This document shows, one piece after another, positions 50,413 through 57,755 of a stretch of DNA of 64,000 bases. Below the pieces are notes generated by a model. That model saw only the letters and a list, made by a program, of their open reading frames with translations. It was not told where the DNA came from and searched no databases. Position numbers and translations under genes: made by a program. Location of the stretch: the NCBI RefSeq assembly GCF_008085905.1, contig NZ_VSFF01000008.1, positions 1 through 64,000 on the forward strand. Reading direction: 5' to 3'. The stretch is from Actinomadura syzygii. Lineage in GTDB: Bacteria > Actinomycetota > Actinomycetes > Streptosporangiales > Streptosporangiaceae. Every line of letters begins with the position of its first letter. Within the stretch, counting starts at the first letter, position 1.

Positions 50413-50871
50413 TCAGCGGCGGACGGCTCGCCGACGAGCCGCCTCGTGCGCCTCGCCCAGAAGGCGGAGCGCCAGCGAACTGGTCTCCGCGCCGGGATTG
50501 ACGATCGAGACCCACCCCTGCGCGCGATAGACCGGGTGAGGCAGGAGGGTGTCGGCCATCGCGAAGTCGACCGGCGAGCCCGCTTCCTCGCGCGGATCCT
50601 CCCCGATGAGTCGGGTGAACGCGGGCCTGCCGACGTGGATGTTCAGCCGCCACCGATCGGGACGGTCGAGGTCGCTCAGGCTGTCGTCGGGGTAGTTCTT
50701 CGTCACGATGGTGGCGTAGGGCTGCTCGCGCTGCGGTACCTGCCCGTCGGGCGCGTAGTAGAAGAAGTGGTCGCCCCACGCGATCTCCGGGAACTCGCTT
50801 CCCTCGGACGGCGCCAGCTCAAGCACCCCGTCGAACGCGCGGACCGCCGCAAGAATCTGCTTCATACTCAT
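50413..50871 (-). CDS. DUF6194 family protein
   Basis: A 152-aa cytosolic protein: IAWGDHFFYYAPDGQVPQREQPYATIVTKNYPDD, WRLNIHVGRPAFTRLIGE and HPVYRAQGWVSIVNPG are characteristic of DUF6194, which resembles MmcQ/YjbR-like or luciferase-like small domains. ATG 50871. It is convergent with the CapA gene (5 bp) and divergent from the MerR gene across 41 bp with a palindrome, so it is a probable target of that regulator. Function unknown. Confidence 0.82.
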   Translation of the reverse strand: MSMKQILAAVRAFDGVLELAPSEGSEFPEIAWGDHFFYYAPDGQVPQREQPYATIVTKNYPDDSLSDLDRPDRWRLNIHVGRPAFTRLIGEDPREEAGSPVDFAMADTLLPHPVYRAQGWVSIVNPGAETSSLALRLLGEAHEAARRRAVRR

Positions 50872-50873
50872 GG

Positions 50874-50891
50874 TTCAAGCGTGGACTTGAA
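50874..50891. promoter_or_regulatory. Palindrome between divergent DUF6194 and MerR genes
   Basis: TTCAAG (50874-50879), CGTGGA, CTTGAA (50886-50891): a perfect 18-bp dyad in the middle of a 41-bp divergent gap. A good candidate operator for the MerR-type protein encoded on the right. Confidence 0.5.
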
Positions 50892-50912
50892 GTGCTTATG
50901 GAGGGTTCGCTC

Positions 50913-51653
50913 GTGGGCCAGGACGATTCGGAGGTGAAGCCTCTGAGTACCGCGGCCGTGGCGGCGGCGACCGGCTACTCGGTCCAGCAGATCCGCGACC
51001 TGGAGGCGCGCGGTGTCATCCCGGCTGCTTCCCGGGCGCCCAACGGCTACCGAAGCTTCTCCGCGACCCACGTTCGCGACCTACGCGCCTACCGCGATCT
51101 CGCCCACGCGGTGGGGCCCGTCGAAGCACGTCGAGCTATGCGCGACATCCGTTCGCTGCCGCTGGACCAAGCGGCGGCCCTCCTCTGCTCCTTCCACGCC
51201 CGTCTTAACCACGAACGAGAACAGGCACTCGCCGCTCGCGAGGCGCTCCGCGCCATTCGCGCCGAAGCGACGACCGACGCAGTCCCCGTAGAAGCCGACT
51301 CGATGACCATCACCGAACTGTCACGAGCGCTGGGCCTGCGCGCCTCGACACTCCGCTTCTGGGAGCAAATGGGCCTGGTAACCCCAGAGCGCATGCCAAC
51401 GCGAGCCGGAACGGCCCGCCGCTACCACCTCACCGCGATCCGCGAGGCCCGCATCACCGCGGCCCTGCGAGCCGCCGGATACCGCATCCCGGACGTCCGG
51501 CAAGCCATAACGGCGATCCGAGATCTTCACGACGTGAGCCATTCCCTTGAGGCGCTCGACACCCGCCTGAACACCATCGCCCAACGCGCCCTGGCTCTCT
51601 TGCGGGCAGGAACCACCCTCGCTGAGATCGTCCAACCAACCCCGGGGCAGTGA
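50913..51653 (+). CDS. MerR-type regulator with two MerR HTH domains
   Basis: A 246-aa protein with two consecutive MerR DNA-binding modules: residues 11-75 (STAAVAAATGYSVQQIRDLEARGVIPAASRAPNGYRSFS) and 131-200 (MTITELSRALGLRASTLRFWEQMGLVTPERMPTRAGTARRYHL). They are joined by an HARLNHEREQALAAREALRAIRAE coiled coil; there is a short helical tail and no separate ligand domain. GTG 50913 is chosen for GAGGG eight bases upstream; GTG 50892 and ATG 50898 are open. It may bind as a monomer or pseudo-dimer. Confidence 0.87.
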   Translation: MGQDDSEVKPLSTAAVAAATGYSVQQIRDLEARGVIPAASRAPNGYRSFSATHVRDLRAYRDLAHAVGPVEARRAMRDIRSLPLDQAAALLCSFHARLNHEREQALAAREALRAIRAEATTDAVPVEADSMTITELSRALGLRASTLRFWEQMGLVTPERMPTRAGTARRYHLTAIREARITAALRAAGYRIPDVRQAITAIRDLHDVSHSLEALDTRLNTIAQRALALLRAGTTLAEIVQPTPGQ

Positions 51654-51681
51654 ATCACAGCTTCGGGAAATGAAGGAATGA

Positions 51682-52023
51682 TCAGTCGAGTCGCCGTCCC
51701 ATTTTCGCCGACTGCCGATTATATCCCTTCGTATCCCACCATTCTTCCAGATGAGTGTGGACGAGATGTACGAGCTGCCGGAGTCTTTCGGGAGAGGGCG
51801 CGGGCGAGGTGAGAACGTCCACCCAGGACTTGTCGTGCCAGGGGAGCGTGACCACCCAGTGTTCATCCGGATGGTCTTGGCGGCGTACGGTCAGCCGGTA
51901 CGTCAACGTCGGCCCTCGGTCCGGATCGTGCTCGACCGACAGGTCGGTGATGTCGAAATGGACCCCGTCAACGGTGACGTACGAGCGACTCAGGGCCTGC
52001 TCGGCCTGCGTCTGTTCTTCCAC
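51682..52023 (-). CDS. Small acidic cytosolic protein; candidate immunity protein
   Basis: A 113-aa protein without signal or TM helix, net acidic (about 20 Asp/Glu against 13 Lys/Arg). Features: SYVTVDGVHFDITDLSVEHDPDRGPTLTYRL and WVVTLPWHDKSWVDVLTSPAPSPERLRQLVHLVHTHLEEWW. GTG 52023 lies 40 bp after the stop of the gene for a small basic secreted protein on the same strand. Order, spacing, size and opposite charge fit an immunity gene, but this is inference from context; no family is recognised. AT content is higher than the genome average. Confidence 0.7.
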   Translation of the reverse strand: MEEQTQAEQALSRSYVTVDGVHFDITDLSVEHDPDRGPTLTYRLTVRRQDHPDEHWVVTLPWHDKSWVDVLTSPAPSPERLRQLVHLVHTHLEEWWDTKGYNRQSAKMGRRLD

Positions 52024-52063
52024 AGGACCACCATTTCACCTCGTCCCGCGCCCGAACACGTGC

Positions 52064-52525
52064 CTAGCAGGCGGCTCCGGCCGCTGCGAGCGCATTGACC
52101 GGGTAGGCGGTCAGGAGGTCGTTGCTCCCCGCCGGAGTACCGATGATGGTGCGGAACTTCTCCCTCCGCGGGCACTGATTCGCGTATGTGGAATAGCCGC
52201 CGCGCCCGTTCGGGTCACCGGACCAGATCGCGGTGCCGATCTTCCGGTCCATCGTGTTGTTCCAGCCGTGACGCGCCTTGATGTGCTTCCAACCCCACGT
52301 TCGCGTGCCGCAGCGCAGGGTGAAGGCCCGAGGCCCCCGGTAGTACCTCTTAAGGATGTAGGTGCGGCTGTGACTCCTGCACTTGGCGTCAAAGCTGGTG
52401 GCCGCGCTGAGGGTCTTCCCGGAGGCGGGGGACGCCGCGGACGCCGAAGCCCCGGTCGGAATCAGCAGCGCCGACGCGACGACGGCAGTCGACAGACCTA
52501 CCTTGACGGAAGTGGTGAGAAGCAT
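52064..52525 (-). CDS. Small basic secreted protein, possible BECR-fold nuclease toxin
   Basis: A 153-aa preprotein with a Sec signal peptide (residues 1-30, cleavage near ASA|SAA). The mature part of about 120 residues is strongly basic (about 20 Lys/Arg against 5 Asp/Glu) and has four Cys (two possible disulfides, one at the C-terminus). WGWKHIKARHGW and a late TAYPV motif are reminiscent of barnase/EndoU/colicin-like (BECR) nuclease toxins, where a His-containing helix and a T-x-Y/TAYP strand form the active site. ATG 52525 has GAGGGGAAAG upstream. Nuclease activity is a hypothesis. Confidence 0.72.
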   Translation of the reverse strand: MLLTTSVKVGLSTAVVASALLIPTGASASAASPASGKTLSAATSFDAKCRSHSRTYILKRYYRGPRAFTLRCGTRTWGWKHIKARHGWNNTMDRKIGTAIWSGDPNGRGGYSTYANQCPRREKFRTIIGTPAGSNDLLTAYPVNALAAAGAAC

Positions 52526-52779
52526 GCTTTCCCCTCTGTTTCCCCGTAGTCACCAGGTCATGAAGAGCCTTCCTCGGTGACCTTGATCAGGGTTCCAGCG
52601 CCGTCCACTCGCCGTCAATTTTTTAATTTTCAATCCAAAAATGAAGAGTTCCGGCGCGCAGATTGCGGCCCGTGTGCTTACGAGGTGCAGCCAAGGCGCC
52701 GAAGGGCGCTCTGCGGCGTGGGGAGTTCATGGCCGGAGTGCGGTCACTTCTTGGCTCGCACCAGCTTACATTACTGTAT

Positions 52780-54147
52780 GTGATTAAACTTAACTCTAAG
52801 TGGTTGCCCCTCTTCGCGGGAGCAACGACGGCCGCGGCGCTGGCACTCGTGCCGGTCGCCGCACACGCGCAGCAGGTCAGCCGGACGTTCAGTTACACCG
52901 GAGCGCCGCAGACGTTCACGGTCCCGGAAGGGGTCTGCGAGCTGACGGTGGACGCCTTCGGAGCCGCGGGCGGCAACGCCGTCTACGGGTCTCCCGGGGG
53001 GCGCGGTGGTGAGGTCATCGCCACTGTTCCGGTCACTCCCGGGGACGCGCTGACGATCGACGTCGGCGGCGCGGGCACCGGCGGAGACCCCAACGCTCGA
53101 ACGCCCGCGCGAGGCGGCTACGGCGGGGGCGGCCAGCCCGGCGCGTTCAGCCAGGAGCGCATTCCCGGCAACGGCACCGTCGGCGGCGGCGGTGGCGGGG
53201 CGACGAAGGTCAGCCTCGCCCTGGAGCCGCTCATCATCGCAGGTGGAGGCGGCGGCGGCGCGGGCAGCTTCGCCGACACGTCGGCGGGCCACGGCGGGGA
53301 CGGCGGCCGTACCGGCACCGACGGCGGCACCCCGGACCAGCCCGGCGCGGGCGGAGGCGGCACCTCCGCGGGCAAGGGCGGCGCGGCGGGGCAGCCCGTC
53401 TCGGAGTCCGACCAGGCCGGTCTCCCCGGCGGCGACGCGGTCGACGGCGTCGGCGGAGACGGCGCGGTGAACCTCCAGGACCCGCACATGGGAACGGGCG
53501 GCGGGGGCGGCGGAGGCGCGCAGGGCGGTGGCGCGGGCGGCTCCTCCTCGGCCAGCACCATGTATGCGGGCGGCGGTGCGGGAGGCTCAAGCCTCGGCCC
53601 CGCCGATGCCACCTACAACACCGGCGTCCGCCAGGGCGACGGTGAAGTGACACTCACCTACGACACCGAGTCGTGCGGCGTCCCACCTACGCCGACGCCC
53701 ACGCCCACGCCCACGGAACCTACGCCGACGCCGACGCCGACCAAGCCCCATCCGGCACCGTGTCCGAACGAAAAACTCAAGGTCGAGAAGAGCACCGACC
53801 GGGCCAAGGTGCCAGTCGGAGGGACGGTGCACTATCGCATCCGCGTTACCAATACCTGCGCCGGCGTCTTCCGCAAGGCCACGTTCACCGATGACCTGGC
53901 CGACGTCCTCGACAACGGCCGTCTCAAGGGACCGATCCACGCCAGCGTCGGCACCGCCCGCCTGACCGACCACACCCTGACCTGGATCGGTGACCTGCAA
54001 CCCGGTCAGACGGCCGAGATCACCTACACGGTGATCGCCTGCGACCCGGGGGTGCTGCGCAACGTTCTCACCTGGCACTGCAAGTCATCCGACAAGCGAT
54101 GGAACTGCGTCCTGAAAACCAACACCAAGGTTCATCGCAAGCACTGA
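52780..54147 (+). CDS. Secreted glycine-rich protein with Pro-Thr linker and DUF11-like domain
   Basis: A 455-aa exported protein. Signal peptide about 1-31 (VIKLNSKWLPLF...VAAHAQQ); a glycine-rich beta domain at about 35-305 (FSYTGAPQTFTVPEGVCELTVDAFGAAGG, then GGGGGGAG repeats); a linker of Pro-Thr repeats (about 310-328); and a C-terminal DUF11/isopeptide-like domain (VEKSTDRAKVPVGGTVHYRIRVTNTCAG...LQPGQTAEITYTVIACDPG) with Cys pairs. Probably a cell-surface or matrix protein. The GTG start follows TACATT (52767-52772), fitting a leaderless message; no ribosome site. The 250 bp upstream are AT-rich and hold no ORF. Confidence 0.83.
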   Translation: MIKLNSKWLPLFAGATTAAALALVPVAAHAQQVSRTFSYTGAPQTFTVPEGVCELTVDAFGAAGGNAVYGSPGGRGGEVIATVPVTPGDALTIDVGGAGTGGDPNARTPARGGYGGGGQPGAFSQERIPGNGTVGGGGGGATKVSLALEPLIIAGGGGGGAGSFADTSAGHGGDGGRTGTDGGTPDQPGAGGGGTSAGKGGAAGQPVSESDQAGLPGGDAVDGVGGDGAVNLQDPHMGTGGGGGGGAQGGGAGGSSSASTMYAGGGAGGSSLGPADATYNTGVRQGDGEVTLTYDTESCGVPPTPTPTPTPTEPTPTPTPTKPHPAPCPNEKLKVEKSTDRAKVPVGGTVHYRIRVTNTCAGVFRKATFTDDLADVLDNGRLKGPIHASVGTARLTDHTLTWIGDLQPGQTAEITYTVIACDPGVLRNVLTWHCKSSDKRWNCVLKTNTKVHRKH

Positions 54148-54206
54148 CCCATTGTGCAAGGGGCCCTGGGAATGCCTGGGGCTCCTTGCCCATGGCAGAG
54201 AATGAG

Positions 54207-54232
54207 AAAGCCCCCTCCGTAGAGGGGGCTTT
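54207..54232. terminator. Bidirectional intrinsic terminator
   Basis: AAAGCCCCCTC (54207-54217), loop CGTA, GAGGGGGCTTT (54222-54232): an 11-bp stem with A and T flanks on both sides, between the convergent glycine-rich gene and the DUF397 gene. Works in either direction. Confidence 0.85.
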
Positions 54233-54242
54233 GGGGGGACGG

Positions 54243-54443
54243 CTATCGGTCGAGTTCGGCGGCCTTGATGCGGCTGATGAGCCCGGCTACGGCCGGGCGG
54301 CTGAACTGGAGAACGGGTCCGTGGGGGTCGGTGCTGTCGCGGACGCCCACGGTGGTGTCGAGGTCAGCCAGTTCGACGCAGGTACCGCCTTCCTGGCCGG
54401 TGTAGCTGCTCTTGCGCCAGGCGGCGTGTTTCAGGTCCTTCAC
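54243..54443 (-). CDS. DUF397 family small protein (WhiJ-locus partner)
   Basis: A 66-aa DUF397 protein: AAWRKSSYTGQEGGTCVELADLDTTVGVRDSTDPHGPVLQFS is the domain signature. GTG 54443 overlaps the stop of the XRE gene by 4 bp (GTGA). In streptomycetes such proteins act with their adjacent WhiJ-type HTH regulator in developmental control; the same is expected here. A longer upstream frame is not coding. Confidence 0.9.
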   Translation of the reverse strand: MKDLKHAAWRKSSYTGQEGGTCVELADLDTTVGVRDSTDPHGPVLQFSRPAVAGLISRIKAAELDR

Positions 54444-55249
54444 AAGCCCTCCATCACCTCTCGGATCAGAGCTTCTGAGGCCATTTCGGTCATGGCCGCA
54501 CTGCTGATGAGGTCCCACAGCTGTCGAAGCTGCTCCACATGGGAGCTTAGTTCGATCACGCGGCCGGTACCGCCTGCGCCTTCCACGAAACCGATCTCCG
54601 GCTCTCCCTCGCAGCCGAACAGCGTGAATCCGCTGGAAGGAAAAAGCTGAGCCTCAGCAGGGACGATCCGGATGCTGATGTTGGGCTCCTTGCCCAGATC
54701 CAAGAGCCGAGCGAGCTGGGCCTTGGTGATTTCGTTGTCTCCGACGATCTTCCGGATCGTCGCTTCCTGCATTAGGACCACTATCCAGGGCGGGTCCTCC
54801 TGCTCCAGGATCTCCTGCCTGGCCATTCGCGTGCTCACCGCGCGGTCGAGCACGCTGGTGCGTTGCCCGGGTCGAAGCACGGCGCGCGCGTAGTCCTCGG
54901 TCTCGAACAGCCCGGTCACCGCGATGGACTCGTAGACGCGGATGGCGTTGGCGGTGCTCTCCAGGCTGGCGTAGGGGCGGAAGAAGGAGGGGATGCCCTC
55001 CTTGGCGGCGAGGGGCTGGAGCTCCTGGAACTGGTCGTCGGTGCCGAAGTGGGCGTCCAGGCGCTCGGCCAGTTGGAAGGACGGGGCCTGCGCGGCGGTC
55101 TCGACCTTGGAGATCGTGTCGTTGGAGTAGCCGATCGCGTCCGCCAGTTGTGATTGGGAAAGTCCGGCTTTGTCGCGAAGCTTCCGGAGCTTTGCCCCGA
55201 AAAGTGCCGCCGCCGACTCGGTCGGGTCGAGTTGCTTCCGATTCACCAC
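54440..55249 (-). CDS. XRE-type regulator with DUF5753 domain (WhiJ-like)
   Basis: A 269-aa protein: XRE HTH at about 15-72 (FGAKLRKLRDKAGLSQSQLADAIGYSNDTISKVETAAQAPSFQLAERLD) and DUF5753 at about 88-265 (FFRPYASLESTANAIRVYESIAVTGLFETEDYARAVLRPGQR; PWIVVLMQEATIRKIVGD; ISIRIVPAEAQLFPSSGFTLF). GTG 55249 behind GGAGGG. Forms with DUF397 and the divergent RsbW-like gene the standard WhiJ-type locus of actinomycetes. Confidence 0.93.
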   Translation of the reverse strand: MVNRKQLDPTESAAALFGAKLRKLRDKAGLSQSQLADAIGYSNDTISKVETAAQAPSFQLAERLDAHFGTDDQFQELQPLAAKEGIPSFFRPYASLESTANAIRVYESIAVTGLFETEDYARAVLRPGQRTSVLDRAVSTRMARQEILEQEDPPWIVVLMQEATIRKIVGDNEITKAQLARLLDLGKEPNISIRIVPAEAQLFPSSGFTLFGCEGEPEIGFVEGAGGTGRVIELSSHVEQLRQLWDLISSAAMTEMASEALIREVMEGL

Positions 55250-55366
55250 GAGTTGCCCTCCGGAACTATCGAGTTCAACAAAACCGACCCCACTTCCGAC
55301 GATAACGGGAACCTCCCACGATGTGCAGCGGATTGCTCACAAGAAGCGAAGGGAGTGGTGGGGGAA

Positions 55367-55864
55367 ATGATCGTTTGGCGGAATGAGGTGGGGCGGGGGT
55401 TCGACATAACGGGATGTTTGGTTCGAGTGGAAAGGACGGTGGCGGCGCCGCGTGCGTTTCGGCGGGGGCTTCAAGCGGTGCCGGAGGCCGTCCGGGAGGG
55501 GCGGCTGATCGTCGAGGCGCAGGCGTTGCAGTGGGGGCTCGCCCGCGAGACCGTCAGCGCGGCCGTGCAGGTCGCGTCGGAGCTGCTCACGAACGCCGTC
55601 CACGCGACCCCCTACCGCGGGATCACCCTGCGGATGGGTCTCGCGGACGACGGCCTCTGCGTGGAGGTGTGGGACTCCTCGCCGGTATGGCCGAGGCCGT
55701 CTACGCCCGACATGTCGGTTCCGCGTGTCCCGGTGGCGGACGACGCTCCCGACCCCGGCGGCTGGGGGCTCGGAATCGTCGACTCGCTCTCCGAGAAGCG
55801 GGGAGTGCGGGACGAGTTCGAGGGAAAGTGCGTCTGGGCCGTCCTCAAGGCGAAGTTTCGGTAA
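55367..55864 (+). CDS. RsbW-like anti-sigma HATPase (AbaA/WhiJ-locus type)
   Basis: A 165-aa GHKL kinase-type protein: N-box SELLTNAVHATPY, G1 VEVWDSSPVWPR, G2 GGWGLGIVDSLSEKRG, and the ending VWAVLKAK. Proteins of this kind bind ATP and may sequester sigma factors by partner switching. ATG 55367 follows GGTGGGGGA at a very short distance. Divergent from the XRE gene (117 bp) and 46 bp before the membrane gene that follows, perhaps one operon with it. Confidence 0.88.
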   Translation: MIVWRNEVGRGFDITGCLVRVERTVAAPRAFRRGLQAVPEAVREGRLIVEAQALQWGLARETVSAAVQVASELLTNAVHATPYRGITLRMGLADDGLCVEVWDSSPVWPRPSTPDMSVPRVPVADDAPDPGGWGLGIVDSLSEKRGVRDEFEGKCVWAVLKAKFR

Positions 55865-55910
55865 CCAACCGTTGGGTGTGCCCTGGGGCCGTCCGCGGAA
55901 GGTCTGCGAC

Positions 55911-56648
55911 GTGGGGAACTGGTTCACACGGGAAATCACGGACGCCGGGCGGCTGCGGCTGTTCTGCTTCCTCGTGGCGTTCATCGCCGGTTTCCTGTTC
56001 ATCCGGGTCAGCGTCCGGATGATCAGGGCGCAGGTCCGTTGGTGGCCGGGGAACGTCACGCCCGGTGGGCAGCACATCCATCACGTGGTGTTCGGCCTCG
56101 TCTTCATGTGCGTCGGCGGCGTGGGCGGGCTGGCCGTCGAGGACGGGTCGTCCGGCTGGGCGGCGGCGACGGCGGCGGTCTTCGGCGTGGGCGCGGCCCT
56201 GGTGCTGGACGAGTTCGCCCTCGTCCTGCACCTGGAGGACGTCTACTGGAGCCAGCAGGGACGCCTCTCGGTGGAGGTCGTGTTCATCACGATCGCGTTG
56301 TGCGGGCTGATGCTGCTCGGCCTGCGTCCGCTGGGCGTGGACGACGCCGCCGGGGACGGCTTCTGGGCCATCGTGCTCGTCCTCCTGTTCGACATGTGCG
56401 TCGCCGTCGTCGCCATGGCCAAGGGGAAGGTCTGGACGGGCCTGATCGGCGTGTTCATCGGCATCGTCGCGATCGTCGGGGCCGTCCGGCTGGCCCGGCC
56501 CGGGTCGCCGTGGGCGCGCCGCCGGTACTCGCCGGGCTCCCGCAAGGCCCGCCGCGCCGAGAAGCGGGAACGCCGCTACCGGCAGCCCCTCCAGCGGCTC
56601 GGGGACAGGCTGAGCGACCTCGTCGCGGGCCGCCCCTCGGCGAAGTAG
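55911..56648 (+). CDS. Integral membrane protein with HIHH and DEFALxLHLxDVYW motifs
   Basis: A 245-aa protein with about six TM helices. Conserved-looking polar motifs sit at the membrane edge: GGQHIHHVVFG (His-rich, possible metal site) and LDEFALVLHLEDVYWSQQGR. The C-terminal 45 residues are very basic (RKARRAEKRERRYRQ), facing the cytoplasm. GTG 55911 is chosen for GGAAGG nine bases upstream; an earlier GTG at 55878 is open. I recall similar proteins in many actinobacteria, with no known function. Confidence 0.8.
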   Translation: MGNWFTREITDAGRLRLFCFLVAFIAGFLFIRVSVRMIRAQVRWWPGNVTPGGQHIHHVVFGLVFMCVGGVGGLAVEDGSSGWAAATAAVFGVGAALVLDEFALVLHLEDVYWSQQGRLSVEVVFITIALCGLMLLGLRPLGVDDAAGDGFWAIVLVLLFDMCVAVVAMAKGKVWTGLIGVFIGIVAIVGAVRLARPGSPWARRRYSPGSRKARRAEKRERRYRQPLQRLGDRLSDLVAGRPSAK

Positions 56649-56659
56649 GGGGACGGGCG

Positions 56660-57073
56660 GTGGCGTCGAAGGCGACCGGCGTGAACGCGGTGGGGCTCGG
56701 CGGAATCCTGTTCCTGCTGCTGCGCCTGCTGGCCGTGGCCCACTACAACTGGCACGTCGCGTTCTCGCTCGCGAGTTCCGTCAACTTCGGCGACGTGATC
56801 GGCGTGGTGGTCGGCACGTTCCTGGGCGCGGCGACGCTGACCGGCGTGCTGCTGGCGGTGGTCCTGCCGCTCGCGTTCGCCCGGCACGTCCAACACGTCC
56901 GGCGGGGTGAATGGAAACCGCACCAGACGGTGTTCATGGCGGCGCTCGCCGGGGTTTTCGCGGCTGCCGTGATCACGCTTCGGGACTGGCCGACGCTTGA
57001 TGGAGGTCGAGAGCCCGTACACCGAAGTCCTCACGGGACGCGGGCGCGAAATCCAGGTGCTGATGTCCGCTGA
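56660..57073 (+). CDS. Three-TM membrane protein, 3' end apparently frameshifted
   Basis: GTG 56660 begins 11 nt after the previous stop behind GGGGGAC. The frame encodes three TM helices up to about residue 112 (LGGILFLLLRLLAVAHYNWHVAF, NFGDVIGVVVGTFLGAATLTGVLLAVVLPL, TVFMAALAGVFAAAVITL). From about 56997 the codon third positions turn AT-rich in this frame, while the +1 frame has perfect high-GC3 use from an ATG at 57000 to TGA 57107 (begins MEVESPYTEVLTGRGREIQVLMSADVL). One extra base near 56997 would explain this; the intact product would end at 57107. Otherwise the two frames overlap as separate ORFs. Confidence 0.7.
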   Translation: MASKATGVNAVGLGGILFLLLRLLAVAHYNWHVAFSLASSVNFGDVIGVVVGTFLGAATLTGVLLAVVLPLAFARHVQHVRRGEWKPHQTVFMAALAGVFAAAVITLRDWPTLDGGREPVHRSPHGTRARNPGADVR

Positions 57074-57315
57074 CGTGCTGTCCCGCGCCGACGTCGAAGG
57101 CGGCTGACCAGGGAACGAGAAATCGTATACGGGAAACGCGAACTCTCCGGGGGCCGTGGACGTCTGACTGTTCGGTGGCCGTGGACGTCGGGGGACCCAC
57201 GGCCACCACAAACCCCTTCCGGCGACGACCCGCCGATCATGGCGCCCGTGCTCTCCGCGTTCACGCTGCTACTCTTCGTGTCAATTCAATGACCGTGAGT
57301 AAGCGAGGTAGTCGC

Positions 57316-57522
57316 ATGAGTGCTCTCACCCGCTGCGTCACCGTGGCCGCGCTGGCCACGGCCGCCGTCGCCGCGCTGGCCCTGCCCGCCGGCGCCAAGC
57401 CCGCCGCCGCCAAGCCCGACCCCGCGAGCGTGATCAACTGCACGCTCTCCTCGGCGTCGAACTCCGGAAGCGCGAACCTGGTGCCTCTCGTCACGGCTCC
57501 CGTCCGCTGCCTGAGCCTCTGA
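57316..57522 (+). CDS. Small secreted peptide of 68 aa
   Basis: A signal peptide (about 1-28, ending PAGAKPAAA) and a 40-residue mature peptide with two Cys (VINCTLSSASNSGSANLVPLVTAPVRCLSL). ATG 57316 has GCGAGG eight bases before it; ATG 57289 is an alternative. It resembles the many tiny exported actinobacterial proteins with one disulfide, such as chaplin-like or hydrophobin-like peptides in size only. No family recognised. Confidence 0.72.
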   Translation: MSALTRCVTVAALATAAVAALALPAGAKPAAAKPDPASVINCTLSSASNSGSANLVPLVTAPVRCLSL

Positions 57523-57603
57523 GCCGGCGATCCCGGTCGGCGCCGGGCCCGGCGCCGACGTGATCCGGCCCCGCGCTCACCTGCCGTACACGTCTTCGGC
57601 GCC

Positions 57604-57661
57604 ATCTCGCGAAGTGAGATTCAGGTGGCGTGCCCCGGTGGTGTGACCCGGTGGCGTGACC
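57604..57661. repeat. 25-bp element (copy 1) and tandem 13-bp repeats upstream of the unknown gene
   Basis: 57604-57628 matches 58345-58369 at 22 of 25 positions (consensus ATCTCRCGMAGTGAKATTCAGGTGG) and contains an imperfect dyad ATCTCGC/GTGAGAT. It runs into tandem near-copies of CGGTGGYGTGACC (57636-57648 and 57649-57661, 12 of 13 identical). The whole array lies 95-150 bp before ATG 57756. Confidence 0.55.
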
Positions 57662-57686
57662 GGGTGCGGTCAGAGCCACGATGATC

Positions 57687-57701
57687 TCTTCGCCGCGAAG
57701 A
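57687..57701. promoter_or_regulatory. 15-bp perfect dyad
   Basis: TCTTCGC, C, GCGAAGA: a perfect inverted repeat 55 bp before ATG 57756, within the promoter region of that gene. Possible operator; the regulator is unknown. Confidence 0.4.
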
Positions 57702-57755
57702 TACTTGGCCCTGGGACGACGCCACGATCGCCGATGATCAAAAGGTGGGACGCGC

